Shown here piece by piece: positions 42,485 to 54,419 of a DNA stretch of 64,000 bases (within the stretch, counting starts at the first letter, position 1; each line of letters begins with the position of its first letter). The notes below the pieces were generated by a model, which was not told the origin of the DNA, ran no database searches, and saw only the letters and a program-made list of their open reading frames with translations. Source of the stretch: Marsupella aquatica (Eukaryota > Marchantiophyta); NCBI GenBank assembly GCA_973895155.1, contig OZ316896.1, positions 2,046,001 to 2,110,000 on the forward strand. The letters run 5' to 3'. The translations under genes were made by a program, and so were the position numbers.

Positions 42485-42840
42485 GACTTGCAATATGTGA
42501 TAAGTGCAACCTATATAATTGTGCACTTATCAATAAGAGTGTACCCCTTGTGATGTGAGCACTCTTGTGACTCGCAATCCAAATAGTACATTCGTGCCCT
42601 AGATTTGGTGTCCTTCTCCATAATTACATGTTTATTCACCAAAAAAGGACATGCACTTATCAATAACAATTTGATGGGATTATGTGCTTAATAAGTATGC
42701 GTACAGGATGTGCACTTATAAAGTCATTCTTTAGGCAAAAACTCTCACGCATGTAGCACTTACCAAAGGTGCCAAAAAAGTGCAAACTCCAGGTAAAATA
42801 AAAGGGAAGAACAGGATACCTTCAGTTAGCTAGTTTTTAC
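42485..42840. repeat. Dispersed hairpin-bearing repeat, copy B
   Basis: Second copy of the 7845-8245 element. The hairpin is perfect here: GATAAGTGCA at 42499-42508 and TGCACTTATC at 42522-42531. The word GTGCACTTAT recurs several times downstream (about 42653 and 42710). The copy ends with AAAGGGAAGAACAGGAT near 42805. Confidence 0.65.
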
Positions 42841-42959
42841 AGTTATGGATTGTGCACTAACAAAGAGCCAACCTTATAAGAAATATACACATACTTTTTA
42901 CAGAAAAAGGTCAAATAGAGTACAAAAGAATAAACAAGAGAGGTCCCAAGTGGACAAAA

Positions 42960-43070
42960 CCAAATGCAAAAGAAGTGAGCAAAAGGAAACCCTAAAAACC
43001 AAGAAAGAGGAACTAAAAGAAGTGAGCAAAAAGAAACCCCTAAAAACCAAGAAAGAGGAACTAAAATTAC
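42960..43070. repeat. ~48-bp purine-rich tandem repeat, two copies
   Basis: GAAGTGAGCAAAA(G/A)(G)AAACCC followed by TAAAAACCAAGAAAGAGGAA occurs twice in tandem. The frame across it encodes a Lys/Glu-rich peptide, explained by the repeat. Confidence 0.85.
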
Positions 43071-43860
43071 CGCAAATGGACCGAGGTTCTCATCATACCT
43101 AGCAAATGTGGCAACAAGCTAGTGGTCTACATCAAATGTCGAAACTAGATCGGCAAGTGGGACAGGAATGTCCTCTAGGGAATTATAAGCATTGGGAACT
43201 TCCACTGAGCTAGCACCTCACTGTTCTGGATTAGCTCCCTTACAAGCATTAAGGCATCCATAAGGATGGTTCCATAAACTAATCCTGTACTAGTGCAATG
43301 CCTATACTAAATGTGATAGATGATTGGGAAGAGTAATTTCTCTCACTCATCCAGTTGAATTCAGTAAGAGCTCGAGATATGGGCAGTCAAATGGGTGTGA
43401 CCTCAAAATGTGTGTGACCTCAAAACTTTCCACATGATTATCAGATAGCGCATAAATGATTTTCCATGCAATTATATTGGTGGTGCTTACTATGGATAAA
43501 CGAGGCCTTTTTCCTGGGAGCCTGCGCTTATTCAGCAGAGATGGTAGCCTACAGGTGAGGTAGAAGCTCACATAGCCGAAATAGAATCTGAGCTGAAAAG
43601 CACTTTACACACATAATTGCTTACAGAAGATACTTTCCAAGTTCACTCTGTTCACTGAACCCCCATCTTTATCACACAGTTTTCAGTGCATGCACTTTTT
43701 TCTAGCTTGTTCAAAATGTGCTTCAGTCTATAACGTAGTGCATATGATTGGAGATGGCAAATATCCAAAAATGGGAGAAACTCGTTGGGGACAAGTGCGC
43801 ATGATTTTCCTCCAATTTTAACACGGTTAACTTTTCTGGTTTTCAGCACGGGAAAAACTC
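43071..43860. other. Intergenic, no gene seen
   Basis: No supported gene. Small minus-strand frames at 43347-43571 and 43652-43876 lack motifs. Confidence 0.55.
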
Positions 43861-43869
43861 GGTATTGAG

Positions 43870-44110
43870 TTGACACGCGTTACTTTCACTTCTAGATTCC
43901 CAGCGCACCCCTTCAACCGGCGTGCGGGGCCACCGGCCACCGGCCCCATGGCCGAGGGAGAGCCGGGGCTCGAAGACGGAGGCCAAGCCAGTGGGGCCGA
44001 CGCAGCTGGGGAACTGCGCCGCCATGGCAGGGCTGGGAGCCTGGGAAAGCCGCGGCCCACAGATTTGGCCCTGCCTGCGCCGTTGCCGGACCGACCAGAC
44101 GCACAATCAT
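43870..44110. other. Isolated GC-rich island
   Basis: About 240 bp of clearly higher GC content set in AT-rich surroundings, open in several frames on both strands as expected for stop-poor GC-rich DNA. The peptides (Gly, Ala, Pro and Arg rich) show no recognisable domain. It could be a fragment of a gene or transposon, or a promoter-type CpG-rich element. Confidence 0.5.
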
Positions 44111-44309
44111 TCATTCCTTCTTTGTTCTTTGTTGTGTTTCTCCCCTTCGTTTGATGACTCGTGATGAGAGTTTTTTATTGACGAAAATTCGCTAGTTTAC
44201 ACGCCTTTGAACAGTCGCTTCCACCTTTGGTAGCCACACTAGTTTTTTTCCTTTCCATGGGCTTATCTGTTACAAACCTTTCGTAAGCCAGAATCTAACA
44301 ATTAGCTAG

Positions 44310-44500
44310 TATAGATTTGGCAATCAGAAATTAAATATAAGAAAATTAGCTAAGAAATATTCCTGTCCTCTTCCCCTTTACACAAGGTGACATTTGATCG
44401 GAAATTAATCTAGGAAAATTAGTTAAAAATTAATCCTAACATGTCTTCCTTCACACAAGTGACATTCGATCAGAAAGTAATATAGGAAAATGAGTTATGA
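44310..44500. repeat. Degenerate ~75-bp tandem repeat
   Basis: CAAGGTGACATTTGATCGGA and CAAGTGACATTCGATCAGA, each followed by AATATAGGAAAAT(G/T)AGTTA-like sequence, mark about 2.5 diverged units. Related sequence (GCCAGAATCTGAATTGTC onward) reappears near 44690-44800. Confidence 0.65.
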
Positions 44501-46055
44501 AAGAAGGCAAAAGAGAAGGAAAACTTAAAAATGACGCTGCTTGTGATTAGTGGAGAAAGATTCATATCAGTGTTTTCTCGAGTGGCAAAAAATTGCTAGA
44601 TTCCACCTGTGCAAAAATGTCTTGGTCACCTTTGGCACAAATTTGTTAGCTTTTGTTTCTTCTGTTAGTCAACCCCATATAGCCAGAATCTGAATTGTCA
44701 TCCTTATATCTAGTGAGTTTGTACATTTACAAAAATAGTTTTAAAAATTACATTAAGAATATTCTTAGCATCTTCTTTTTCATACAAAATGACATTGACC
44801 GCTATGGCGAAAAAGAGAAAACCTTACAAATCAGGTTACTCACTCATGATTGGTTGGGAGTGTCAATGATGCATGCATGCAAAGACTTCCCTACAGGAGG
44901 CCCCAAAGTGTTTGAAGCACTCTCAGGGGTCATCTCCATTAGGTAATCAATTTTGACCCAACCCTTAATTGTACTCTTATGGGCTATTCCCAGGTCTTCT
45001 TTACAACCCTTGTGGGGTAGGGCTAGGGTAACCCGCAAGGTTTCCCGCCTGAACTTAGAATGGACATCCTAGTGGGGGGAGGGGGGGGGGGGGGGGGTTG
45101 TACTTTGGTGTTGTAAGTGTCAACCGGGGTGTAAACTTTGTTAGGTGTGAACATTCTCTTGTTTTGTTCAATTTGCGTAAGAATCTTCTCTTGCTTTGTT
45201 CAATTTTCAAGGTTAACCGCTCCAAGGGCCCGAAAACTTACTGCCCTTGGTTATCCATCACATTTGCCATGAGGTTGAGGCAATAGAATGTCAATCAATG
45301 GTTAAATGAAACTGGGGAGAGGAACTCAAAGGACATAAATTCAGTACCGAACAAAGGTTATGCCACTGGGGAGAGGGAACTCAAAGGACATATATTTGTT
45401 AATATGGAACAAAGGTTACTGTTGTGTAATGATTTCTGGAGGCCCTTGCTATATCCATAATCTCATGCCTGGAAAGTCTCGTTCATTAACTCTTTCCCAA
45501 ATTGTATTGACTTACCATAAGAACGGCCTGGGCTAGGGTTCTAGTCCACAGAACTATTCTTCACTGTCTTTCTGGTCACTGGTATACAGTCTAGTAACCC
45601 TTTGTCCTGATCCTATATTTTGCACATGCACTGAGTTAGGGCAGGAAACTTGAAGTACTGTCCTCAATTAGAAGGACTTTGCACATGCACTCAGTTGAAG
45701 ACAGGAAACTTATAGTACTCTGCCAATGCATGCACAGGCTGTTTGGGTCCTCATCTGCCCCTTTTGGCAGCAGGTGTTAGTTCCATTACAAATTGCTCAG
45801 GCATTCACTATTCTTTGTGACCTTCCTAAGTATGCAATTTACTCCAAAGCTTGCAGTTTGTTGCTCAGAATGGTTTTAGTTCTTTTGCCACTATTGTGCT
45901 TTTCAGGTGATAAGCTTTTTGGCCCTTTGGTCTTCTTGGGGTTTATTTTCCTTGCCACTTTTGCCTTTGGGATACTGTATATATATTTTGCATACCAGTG
46001 TTAATCACCAAATAAAAATGTTAGTCACACTAATTAAGGTGAATAGTGTGAAGCT
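44501..46055. other. Intergenic, no gene seen
   Basis: Contains a G-rich tract at 45073-45097. An approximate duplication near 45310 and 45370 shares ACTGGGGAGAGG, AACTCAAAGGACATA and GAACAAAGGTTA. Another near 45615 and 45670 shares TTGCACATGCACT and GACAGGAAACTT. The frame at 45726-46004 (+) is hydrophobic (Leu, Phe, Val rich) but AT-rich and without a family signature. Confidence 0.5.
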
Positions 46056-46829
46056 CAAGCCAGGATAGACCACCATGTTGGACATTGTGCTCCCATAGAC
46101 CACATTTGGGTGGTCCATTGGAGCTTGGGGCCGATAACTCGATGGTTATGAGTCCCAAAATAATTTTCCAGTTTTGCACCTGCAAGGAAACTAGAGTAAA
46201 CTAGAGTAAGAGGAGACTTTTAAAAAATCAAGCCTACACTGTTCACCGTAATTAATGTTATACAAAAATTAGTGTTGCTACAAAATTAGTGTTACTAACA
46301 CTAATTTTGGTAAAAATGATTTTGAGTCCAAGTAACACTAAATTTTGTCGGTTTTCAAAACATATTTTTTTCACTTTAGTTTAAATTGATTGTAAAAAAT
46401 GAATGATCTTGAATCCAAAGTAACACTAATTGTTGTGGATTTTTCAAAATACAATAATTTTTTTCTCTCTAATTTACCACTCTTAAGACCATAGTAACAC
46501 TAATTCATGTGCGGGAAAATAATGTTAGCACAAAATTAGTGTGACTAACACTAATTTGTTAGTAGACCCTGAAAATGGGGGCTCTTGAATTAGTGTTAAT
46601 CATATTAATTATGGTGAACAGTGTAAATATTTCGCATTAACACAATGAAAATTAATACAATAGAATACAAAACCCTTGTAATTTTTGAAGAAAAACTCAA
46701 CTCAATCAAAATGCTCAAAACTTCAGTTTGATGGATGTGTAGCTTCCCTACTCCTCCCTCATGGAGTCATGGGGATCCATAACCAAAATATATTTAAATT
46801 TATGAATATCAAGCTATGACAATTAAAAT
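46056..46829. repeat. Dispersed repeat, copy carrying a MITE insertion
   Basis: Second copy of the 27858-28228 element. Without the 387-bp insertion and one duplicated TA it is about 385 bp, the same length class as the empty copy (371 bp). It ends TTTATGAATATCAA...CTATGACAATTAAAA. Confidence 0.8.
46237..46623. mobile_element. MITE with CACTGTTCACC terminal inverted repeats and TA target duplication
   Basis: The left end CACTGTTCACC and the right end GGTGAACAGTG are exact inverted repeats of 11 bases. The similarity extends inward imperfectly (GTAATTAATGTTA against TTAATTAT). Flanking TA dinucleotides (46235-46236 and 46624-46625) fit a two-base target duplication, and the paralogue at 27858-28228 shows the unoccupied site with one TA. 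The interior is AT-rich with repeated ACACTAATTT words in both orientations and encodes nothing. TA duplication suggests mobilisation by a Tc1/mariner-type transposase, which is not in this window. Confidence 0.85.
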
Positions 46830-46839
46830 CAAATTTTGG

Positions 46840-46982
46840 GAAATTGGGCCCACGGGGGTCTGTGTAGATTTAATGGAGTATTTAAAAACTGGGCACACTG
46901 GGGGTTGTGTAGATTTAATGGAGTGTTTAAAAATTGGGCACACGGGGGTTTGTGTAGATTTAATGGAGTGTTTAAAAAATGG
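46840..46982. repeat. ~45-bp tandem repeat, three copies
   Basis: TGTGTAGATTTAATGGAGT, TTTAAAAA(C/T)TGGGCACAC and GGGGGT recur three times with a period of about 45 bases. The array follows directly on the dispersed repeat ending at 46829. The frame across it repeats a 15-residue peptide, a by-product of the period. Confidence 0.85.
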
Positions 46983-46989
46983 TAGCATG

Positions 46990-48400
46990 ATCTCGATGGG
47001 GCGGATACCTATCCCCGCACGCGTGGCGCTTTAAAAAAATAGTCCTTACGGCTTCTGTTAGGGAAGATTCCCGTCGTCCCGAACATGCAGGCGCCAGAAG
47101 GGGACGACCGAAACAGCGAAGAAGGAGGAGGCATTCAGCAAAAAGCAAACAGCGGAATTAAATTTTCGAATGAATGATCGTTTCATCAGGCTTCAGCGTC
47201 CTCCTCCACTCTGTGTACTGTTCTACAGTCCTGCGCTGTGCCTGCTGCTGATTCCTGCAGTCATCCGCTGGTGTGACAGTACTGTAGTAGTAGTGTGTCA
47301 CTCTGGTGCCTCTACAGATGGACAGCACCCACCTCACCAGAACGATGATGACAGACTCGTGAGACAATCTCGCTGTGTGCGTGGGCAAGCACTGGACTAG
47401 TAGTACTCATCGCGAGACTGGCCTTGCTGAGGTCTTTCTCCCCGTCGATGGATTGGATTGGGCTGGATTGGAATATTAATTGGATTCGGAAAGAGCCTCA
47501 CCAGGCACCAGCTGTTGTTGTTGGGTTGTGGATGATAACAAATCAGCACTGGTCTACACAAGGTCGGTAAAATTTGGAAGAAGAAGAAGCGCAGTGGGAG
47601 TGGGACCGCTTTCTCGACCAACATTCGCTTGTGCGTAGAAGAGCATGCGCCCGAGGGAGAATCGAATCGAAGAGCGCTCCGGTCGGTGATGCCTGGAAAC
47701 GTGTGGAAAGGCTCGTCGCGGTCGGGGTGCTTTAGTTTGTTGAGCGGAAAAGCTTGATCCTCGTCAGTCTACTGAACCACTGGAGTGCGGTATTTTAGTA
47801 CTTCATGTGATCATGTCGCTTCCTGTGCCGAAGGTTTTCTCGGTCTGGGCTTCTGAAGATGATGCCGAGCTCGTGATATAACTGTGAGCATTGTCGTTAG
47901 GCGGCCGTGTCGGATCTGCCCTACTGTCCCAGGAACGCAGGTCTTCACCGTGAGTGTTCAGGACGACTCCAGGTCTCCGTGGACTCGACCGCTTGAAGAG
48001 AGAGGATGATCTTTGACATTGTGAGGGAGTGATCATTTTTGTCCTATTTCCGAATTTTTGTGCTAGCTTATCGCCGTAGTAATCCGAAAGTCCGAGCGCC
48101 TGCCCAGAAAGATCGCGCATTTTGTTCCCAACGAAGAAACACAGTGAGGACTGCAGAGAGCGAGATCATTTGTTCATGTCTGTCTCCATTATTGTTGGCG
48201 GAGAAAGAAGGCCTGGAGCAGCGACCACGCGCCAGAGTTTGTTGCTGTCTTGTGGATGGTGCCGTTCTGCAATGGAGAGCAAGCAGAGGGCGTATCCTGA
48301 GTCGTGGATGCAGTGACTCTTGAAAATTGCAGATCATCATCTGGAATGAGCACTTCTTTGTAGAAACAGTGTCTAGCTTGTCATCCGGCGGGGGAGGTGC
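46990..48400. promoter_or_regulatory. Upstream region of the LRR receptor kinase gene
   Basis: GC content rises from about 47040 towards the RLK start codon, consistent with promoter and leader. Frames on both strands overlap (47158-47400 on each strand, 48039-48323 on plus, 48068-48412 on minus) and show no motif, so I call no gene. Several ATGs precede 48401, so the true transcript start cannot be placed from sequence alone. Confidence 0.4.
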
Positions 48401-51400
48401 ATGGCTCAACAAGCAGCGGGAGCCAACAAGTTCGAAATGTCTTTATTGATCTCGTGGAAGTTGATATTCCTGCTGCTGCTCTCTCTTCTCCAACTCTCTC
48501 CCGGACTTGGACTGTCCCAAGATGGGCTGGTCCTCCTGGAGTTCAAGCGCAGTGTGGACGATAGCCAGGGAAACCTGCAGACGTGGAATAGCTCAGACCT
48601 ATTCCCCTGTGGATGGGCCGGAGTCACCTGCGATCCAACGAGTCAGCAGGTCACGACGATCTATTTGTACAACCAATTTCTCTCTGGTCCAGTTCCTGGG
48701 ATGCTATGTCAGCTGCCAATGCTCGTCTCACTTGTCCTGGGACTTAATTATCTCAATGGGTCCATCCCAACTACGCTCATGGAGTGTAAGCGCTTGGAGG
48801 TTCTCGACTTGAGCTACAACTACATTGTCAGTCCTTTGCCAGATAACATCTACCAGCTTCTGTCCCTCAGAGTGCTGGATCTCGCGTACAACAATTTCAG
48901 CGGTGTGATCCCTGCCAACATCGGTTACCTGCCTGCTCTCCAAAGTCTCAACCTTTCGGCGAACCTCCTCGAGGGGCCCCTCCCTATCGAATTGGGAAAT
49001 CTTAGCAGCCTCGTAGAGCTCGTGCTGGACTACAACAACTTTAGTTGTAACCTTCCTCCAGAGTTGGGAAATCTCATTCATCTTGATCTCCTAAGTGTTA
49101 CGTGGTCAGAATTAACTGGTCAGATCCCAGCTTCTTTGGGGAATACGAATCTCACAGACCTCTTCTTCACTGGAAACGACCTCGTGGGACCAATTCCCCC
49201 CGACCTGGGTAAGCTGAAACGTTTGCAAACCCTAGACTTGAGTCAGAACGCTCTCACAGGTCCTATACCAGACGAACTCATGTACTTCCCAGAGCTTCAA
49301 AACTTCTTACTCTGGCAAAACAACCTGACTGGGGAAATACCCTCTTCTCCCGGGAACCTCAATTCCCTGGAATTATTCGATGTGTCCCTAAATCAATTAG
49401 ATGGACCAATTCCCGAGTGGCTTTCCGTGATTCCTAGTTTGGCTCTTTTTCAGGCCTTCATGAACGGCCTCACTGGTGGCATTCCTCTGGGTTTCGGTTC
49501 TCTTCCAAACCTTTATTGCTTCAAACTGTTCAGCAATCATCTCACGGGCAGCATTCCCCAGAATCTGGGAGAGTCTTCGGTTTTAGAAAATCTCGATCTG
49601 TCATCAAATCAACTCGATGGACATATTCCTCCAGGTCTCTGCGCTGGAGGAAACCTTACGCGTTTGAATCTGTTCGAGGTGAACATTTCAACTCTTCTTA
49701 TTTGGATGTTGCCAGCATATTCTGCGTCGCCCTGGTCCTGCTTTTTCTCTCCCTCGTTCTCTCAGTGCTAGATTGCTATTTTCTGCATTCCGTCCGTGTA
49801 TCAGTATACGCTCTAGTTTACTAATTGCTCACGAGCGGAGTGGCAGACTAGTCTTTCGCGGTCCTTTCGCACTCACCGTTTGGCCCATCTGATTACCACA
49901 GGTTCTCTCACTATCGTCAGTCTTAGCTGTTCATTTAGTCTGTCAACTTAAGTGTTTTTAAGGTCCTCCCACATTTGATTGTTTTCCACAACTGTTGTCT
50001 CACTCAAGTAGCTCATTCTGCAGGGATGTGAGGCATTTGCCTTTCTTCTTGTGTTTGTGCCTCGCTATCCGTGTGATGCTTACTTGTGTGGATGTTCGTT
50101 TTGCAGAACCAATTGTCTGGCCCTATTCCCATGGGTCTCGGAAGTTGCCACTCCCTTCAGAAGTTCCGTGTTGAGAACAACCAGCTCGCTGGCCCCATTC
50201 CTGACGGCGTATGGAGTTCTCCGAACATGGTGTACTTGTCTCTTTCCGACAATCTCCTGAGTGGGAGTATCGCGTCGAGTATTGGCAACGCCTTCGCATT
50301 GGAAGCGCTGCATATCGCAGGCAATCAGTTCACTGGTTTGCTACCCCTTACGATTGGGAACCTTCCTAATCTGACAGAGTTTCGGGCATCATCGAACGCT
50401 CTGCAAGGAAACATTCCCACGGAGCTCGGGCAGTTGCAATGGCTGTCTACGCTGGAACTAGGACTGAACTCGTTTAATGGGTCGATTCCCCACGAAATTA
50501 GCCAGTGCCTTAGGCTGGATAAGCTGAACCTATCGAACAACCACCTGAGTGGTGGGATCCCCTGGGAGCTCGGTGACTTGCCGTCGCTCAATACTCTAGA
50601 TCTCTCTTATAATGACCTCTCCGGACCCCTTCCCCCTCAGCTCGGGAAACTTCAGCTCACCGAATACAATTTTTCGTTCAACAACTTAACAGGCCCTCTG
50701 CCTGCCCCATTCAACCTCACTTTGCTCCCGTCCAGCTTTGTAGGGAACCCCGGTTTGAATCTGTGTAACAACGACGGAAGTCTTTGTAGTGTTCCCGAGA
50801 CGAGCGTCCCCAATTCTAAATCGAACCACGCCGCCATAGCATGGGCCATTGGAGCTTCGTTCGCTGCTGTTGCAGCGATCCTCTTCGTGGGAGCTTGCTG
50901 TCTCTGGAGACGGTACTATGTTAGCGTGTACTACTGGACGGACCGGCGAAGTGATAAGGATTTAACTTGGAGCCTGAGATCTTTCCAGAAGGTGAACTTC
51001 ATTCAGGAGGAAGTGATGGAAAAGTTGAGCGAGAGTTGTTTGATAGGCAGTGGTGGGTCCGGAAAGGTTTACAAGGTGGATCTGAGCAACGGGCAGTCTG
51101 TAGCTGTGAAAAAACTCGAAGCCCGATATGACAACGGTTTCGTTGCGGAGGTCGAAACTCTTGGGAAAATCAGGCATCGGAACATTGTGAAGCTCCTCTG
51201 CTGCAGTTGGAATTACGAGTCCAACGTCCTCGTCTACGAATTTATGCCGAATGGGTCACTCGGGGACTACATCCATAACTCCAAATGCGCTTCAGTCCTG
51301 GGCTGGGACACTCGTTACAAAATTGCAATTGGAGCTGCTGAGGGGCTAGCGTATTTGCACCATGATTGCGTACCTCCTATTGTTCATCGTGATGTAAAAT

Positions 51401-51924
51401 CGAACAATATTCTATTAGATTTTGACTTCGAGGCCCATCTTGGCGATTTCGGCCTTGCGAAGCCCTTCGTGGAGAAATCCATGTCCACTGTTGCTGGATC
51501 CTATGGCTACATTGCCCCAGAATATGGCTACACTTTGAAAGTGTCGGAGAAGGCTGACATCTACAGCTTTGGGGTCGTTCTACTGGAGCTGGTGACTGGG
51601 AAGAAGCCGATCGAGCCTGAGTTTGGAGATCAGGATATCGTCAAGTGGGTTTCTAAGAAGATCGAGACCAAAGCTGGAGCTGTGGGCATTCTGGATCAGC
51701 AAATCAGGGCCTCTTCGCAGGAGAGCATGATGCTTGTGCTTAAAGTTGGTCTGTTGTGCACCAGCTTTTTACCTTCCAACCGCCCGTCCATGCGAGATGT
51801 GGTGCCGATGCTTCTGGAAGCTTCTCCAAGAAGATATCGGTCTTCTCGGAGCTTGAATTCGCAGGTTAGCGAGTGTAAGATTAGTGTGGACCCTCCCATT
51901 TTCTCTGTAGTTGAGAAATCCTAG
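48401..51924 (+). CDS. LRR receptor-like kinase, subfamily XI (HAESA/HSL-like)
   Basis: Two exons, 48401-49678 and 50107-51924, join in phase (LNLFE|NQLSGPIP) to 1031 aa. A hydrophobic signal peptide lies at about 17-40; the second in-frame ATG, codon 13, is an alternative start. An LRR N-terminal cap follows (LLEFKRSVDD, then CGWAGVTC), and about 21 LRRs of plant LxxLxxLxLSxNxLxGxIP type. After a Cys pair (CNNDGSLC) comes a transmembrane helix near 667-692. The kinase domain (~735-1005) has IGSGGSGKVYKV, VAVKK, HRD (IVHRDVKSNNILL), DFG (LGDFGLAK) and APE (IAPEYGYT), so it is an RD, apparently active kinase. WSLRSFQKVNF before the kinase and ELVTGKKP inside it are typical of the HAESA/HSL/CEPR branch, which perceives secreted peptides at the plasma membrane; the ligand is unknown. 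The single intron interrupts the LRR array, not the kinase. Confidence 0.95.
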
Positions 51925-52401
51925 AGCACTAAGTAGCACCGAAGAGCACCCAGTCTGAGCTCTGAAAGGCCGCCCTCAACCCGTCAAAAAACGCAGAGAG
52001 GTAGCAAGGATCGAAGAGCATAAGGAGATTACTGTCTCGAGGAAATCTAGGGGAACACATCTGATCAAGGCTACGATGGCAGTCTATTAATCAATTGCAG
52101 TACAATTTGACCCGTGGTGAGTGGTCTGAGCTTTCCGTTCACGTATAAATTCGTCATGCTGCTCTGCTGGCTTTTGGGAAGCTTGCGACTCCCCGTTCAC
52201 TCACTAACCAAAATGTTCGTTCGTCTGGGTTTGCGTAGATCCGTCCTGCGGATCGTCCACTCGAAATAAGTGTCGACGTTAACTTAGATTGTTATCATGA
52301 AGCTGATCAATATTTCAATACTTAGGCCCTAACCGGTCTACCGCACAGTAATAGCGGTCTACGCCATTGCAGAGAGCATGGATAAGAGTGTTTTTGTTTC
52401 T
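51925..52401. other. 3' region of the receptor kinase gene
   Basis: Non-coding. It should hold the 3' untranslated region of the RLK. No other feature is visible. Confidence 0.5.
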
Positions 52402-52964
52402 TTATTTTACCTTAAATTGTTTCTGAAGAATTCCATTCATAAAATAGTACCCACTACCCAGCCCGCCAAGAAGGGGCAATGCCCGAGGAAAAGCTGAGGC
52501 ATCGGATAGAAGTTGTTTCTGACACTGGCACTGATGGCACTGATGGCACTGGCATAGTGGCATTCCTAGTAGAACTGTAGGAAAGCGCCGCATAGTGGTG
52601 GAGCCACTCTGTACATTACGGATGGAAAGTCCAACTTCAATTATTGTATTGAACGAGGAATTGTTACTGTTCCCATTTTGTCGTCCTCTCTGGAAGTTTG
52701 AGCATGTGCATGTTATTTTAATGCCCATTCCCTCGTCTGCCTCACCCTCAACGGATTTGACTGTCGATGGTACCACCCGTACACATATGAGTGTACTTGC
52801 ATTTGAAGGTGAAAAGTTGTCACCAATTAAAACATGGGAGATGGCTGAGAGAGCGTTACATGCACCCTCATCAATCTGTCGGGACGAATATGCCGGCAAA
52901 TGATCTGCCGAAGCAAGGATAAATGAGGCGCCGAGTAAACGAACCTGTGCCAAGTTGGTCTGTG
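52402..52964 (-). CDS. Possible terminal exon of an unidentified protein
   Basis: A minus-strand frame of about 187 codons ends at a TAA (52402). On its upstream side it has a good acceptor, a pyrimidine-rich stretch ending CCTGCACAG directly before ACCAACTTGGCACAG. The peptide contains LAQVRLLGASFILASADHL, then Ser/Thr/Asn-rich sequence and a Cys/Gln/His run (CQCHQCHQCQCQK) that comes from a short local repeat at 52510-52560. I found no matching upstream exon and recognise no family. It may be a hypothetical gene, a non-coding transcript or a chance frame. Confidence 0.2.
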
Positions 52965-52969
52965 CAGGA

Positions 52970-54419
52970 GAAGAATGTATGAAAAGAATTGAGTAATGTG
53001 AGTAGGACCAAATACTAGACAGTTTACTACGAAGAAGGGGATGCAGAAGTGGGTGCGTTTCTAATCACCAGAGTAATTTTATTATGTTAGCTCTCCCAAT
53101 GAGACTTTATCCATCTCGAAATTGTGAATCCTAGGAAGCTTTATATTTCAATCATATCAATCATACAAGAGTGAGAGATACACATTGTTCGCCCTGAAAA
53201 GAGAGTGCTCTACTGGACATGTGGAAGCAGAAAAGTTTTCTGAACTAGACCTGGTAGATCTTTGTGTTGATAGCTGATTCCAAGGTCAGCTTATAGGACG
53301 ACAAATAGACATTGCCGAACGTTTACCTTGTGAACTGAAGAAGCACGAACTCTTTTATTGGGAGTGGGATAGTACAGTAGCGATTGGTTGGTGACACTGC
53401 ACAACAAGGCAAAGAGCACCCCAAGGCAAAGAGCAGGGATTTTTTATGTGTCTATCGGCAAGATGTGTAAACATGTCGCGCTTCACTGGGTAACATGTGT
53501 CAAAAGAAATAACAATACATAGGGACATGAAGTTTATTGCAAGTGCCGGTTTGGATTAGTTTCGGGGTAGTAGAGTTATTGTGTCAACCAGCACTAGGAT
53601 AATGTAGGTTGGGGCCTTTATCCTATGTCCTCTCATAGTTTTAGAGCAACACGAGATCCTTGTCGGTAAGGAGGAAAGTACGGTTTGAAGGACGGAAATC
53701 TCTGGTGGAGTTGATCACTTAATTCACAAAATGCTCAACCTGCGCACTTATCTCACAATGAAAATTGCTGATACATTATGAATCTGTCACCTCAGCGTGG
53801 AATAGGACTTCATTTATTGCTTGGAAAGGAATCAGCCTACCGATTGACCTCAATTACTTCTCGTCATCACTCTGTCGAACCCTCTTGAAGACGAGCAGCA
53901 GCTTTAGGTACGACGATCGTCAGTTCCACTTCCCGTAACCAGTCTGACTATGCCGGGAAAAGCACTTGCTGGGGCTCTGCCGGCAGTCAACACATTCCGT
54001 CAGCTGCAAGTCTGTTTTGTCAGGACCAATTGGTGACATTTCTCGTTAAACACTGCCTATGCTCTCTTTTCCTCTTGTCTCCATGTTCACATATCGTTCA
54101 GTTCACTAGTACTACAGTTTGTCCTCATTAATTCCATTCTTAAGCTCAGTTAATTTCTACTTGCCCGCATTCCAAGTCCGGTTGTGGTGCATGGCCAATT
54201 CCTCAACGATCCTCCCGAAGGTACCTAGTCTTGACTTTGGAACTTCCATTTCCAGCTTTAGTGCTTCACAAGATTGTAAGCTTGTGTCTGGTCTTCTGGG
54301 TTCTTCAATTTGCTTGTTTATTTGTTTCTAGCACTAACAGGAGGATTTTTCTTTGGATAGAATACGAGTCAGATCTCTAGCTTTGTTAGTAAAGGTGCCG
54401 TTACCGTAATTAGGAATCA
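52970..54419. other. Intergenic, no gene seen
   Basis: No frame above 70 codons with a recognisable motif, no clear repeat and no RNA gene. Confidence 0.5.

Noticed and set aside
42118-42558. 146-codon plus-strand frame
   Set aside because: It runs through a dispersed hairpin repeat, has a Thr/Lys-rich start from a CAA/ACA microsatellite and has no motif.
45073-45097. Possible telomere or G-quadruplex element
   Set aside because: It is an almost uninterrupted G homopolymer, not a (TTTAGGG)n-type repeat; likely a slippage tract.
47158-47400. Frames of 76 codons on both strands at nearly the same place
   Set aside because: Mutual overlap on opposite strands and lack of motifs; better explained as GC-richer leader/promoter DNA of the receptor kinase.
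50051-50313. Frames across the receptor kinase intron/exon border, including a minus-strand frame
   Set aside because: They are shadows of the exon starting at 50107; the phase-consistent join with GPIP-type LRRs explains the region fully.
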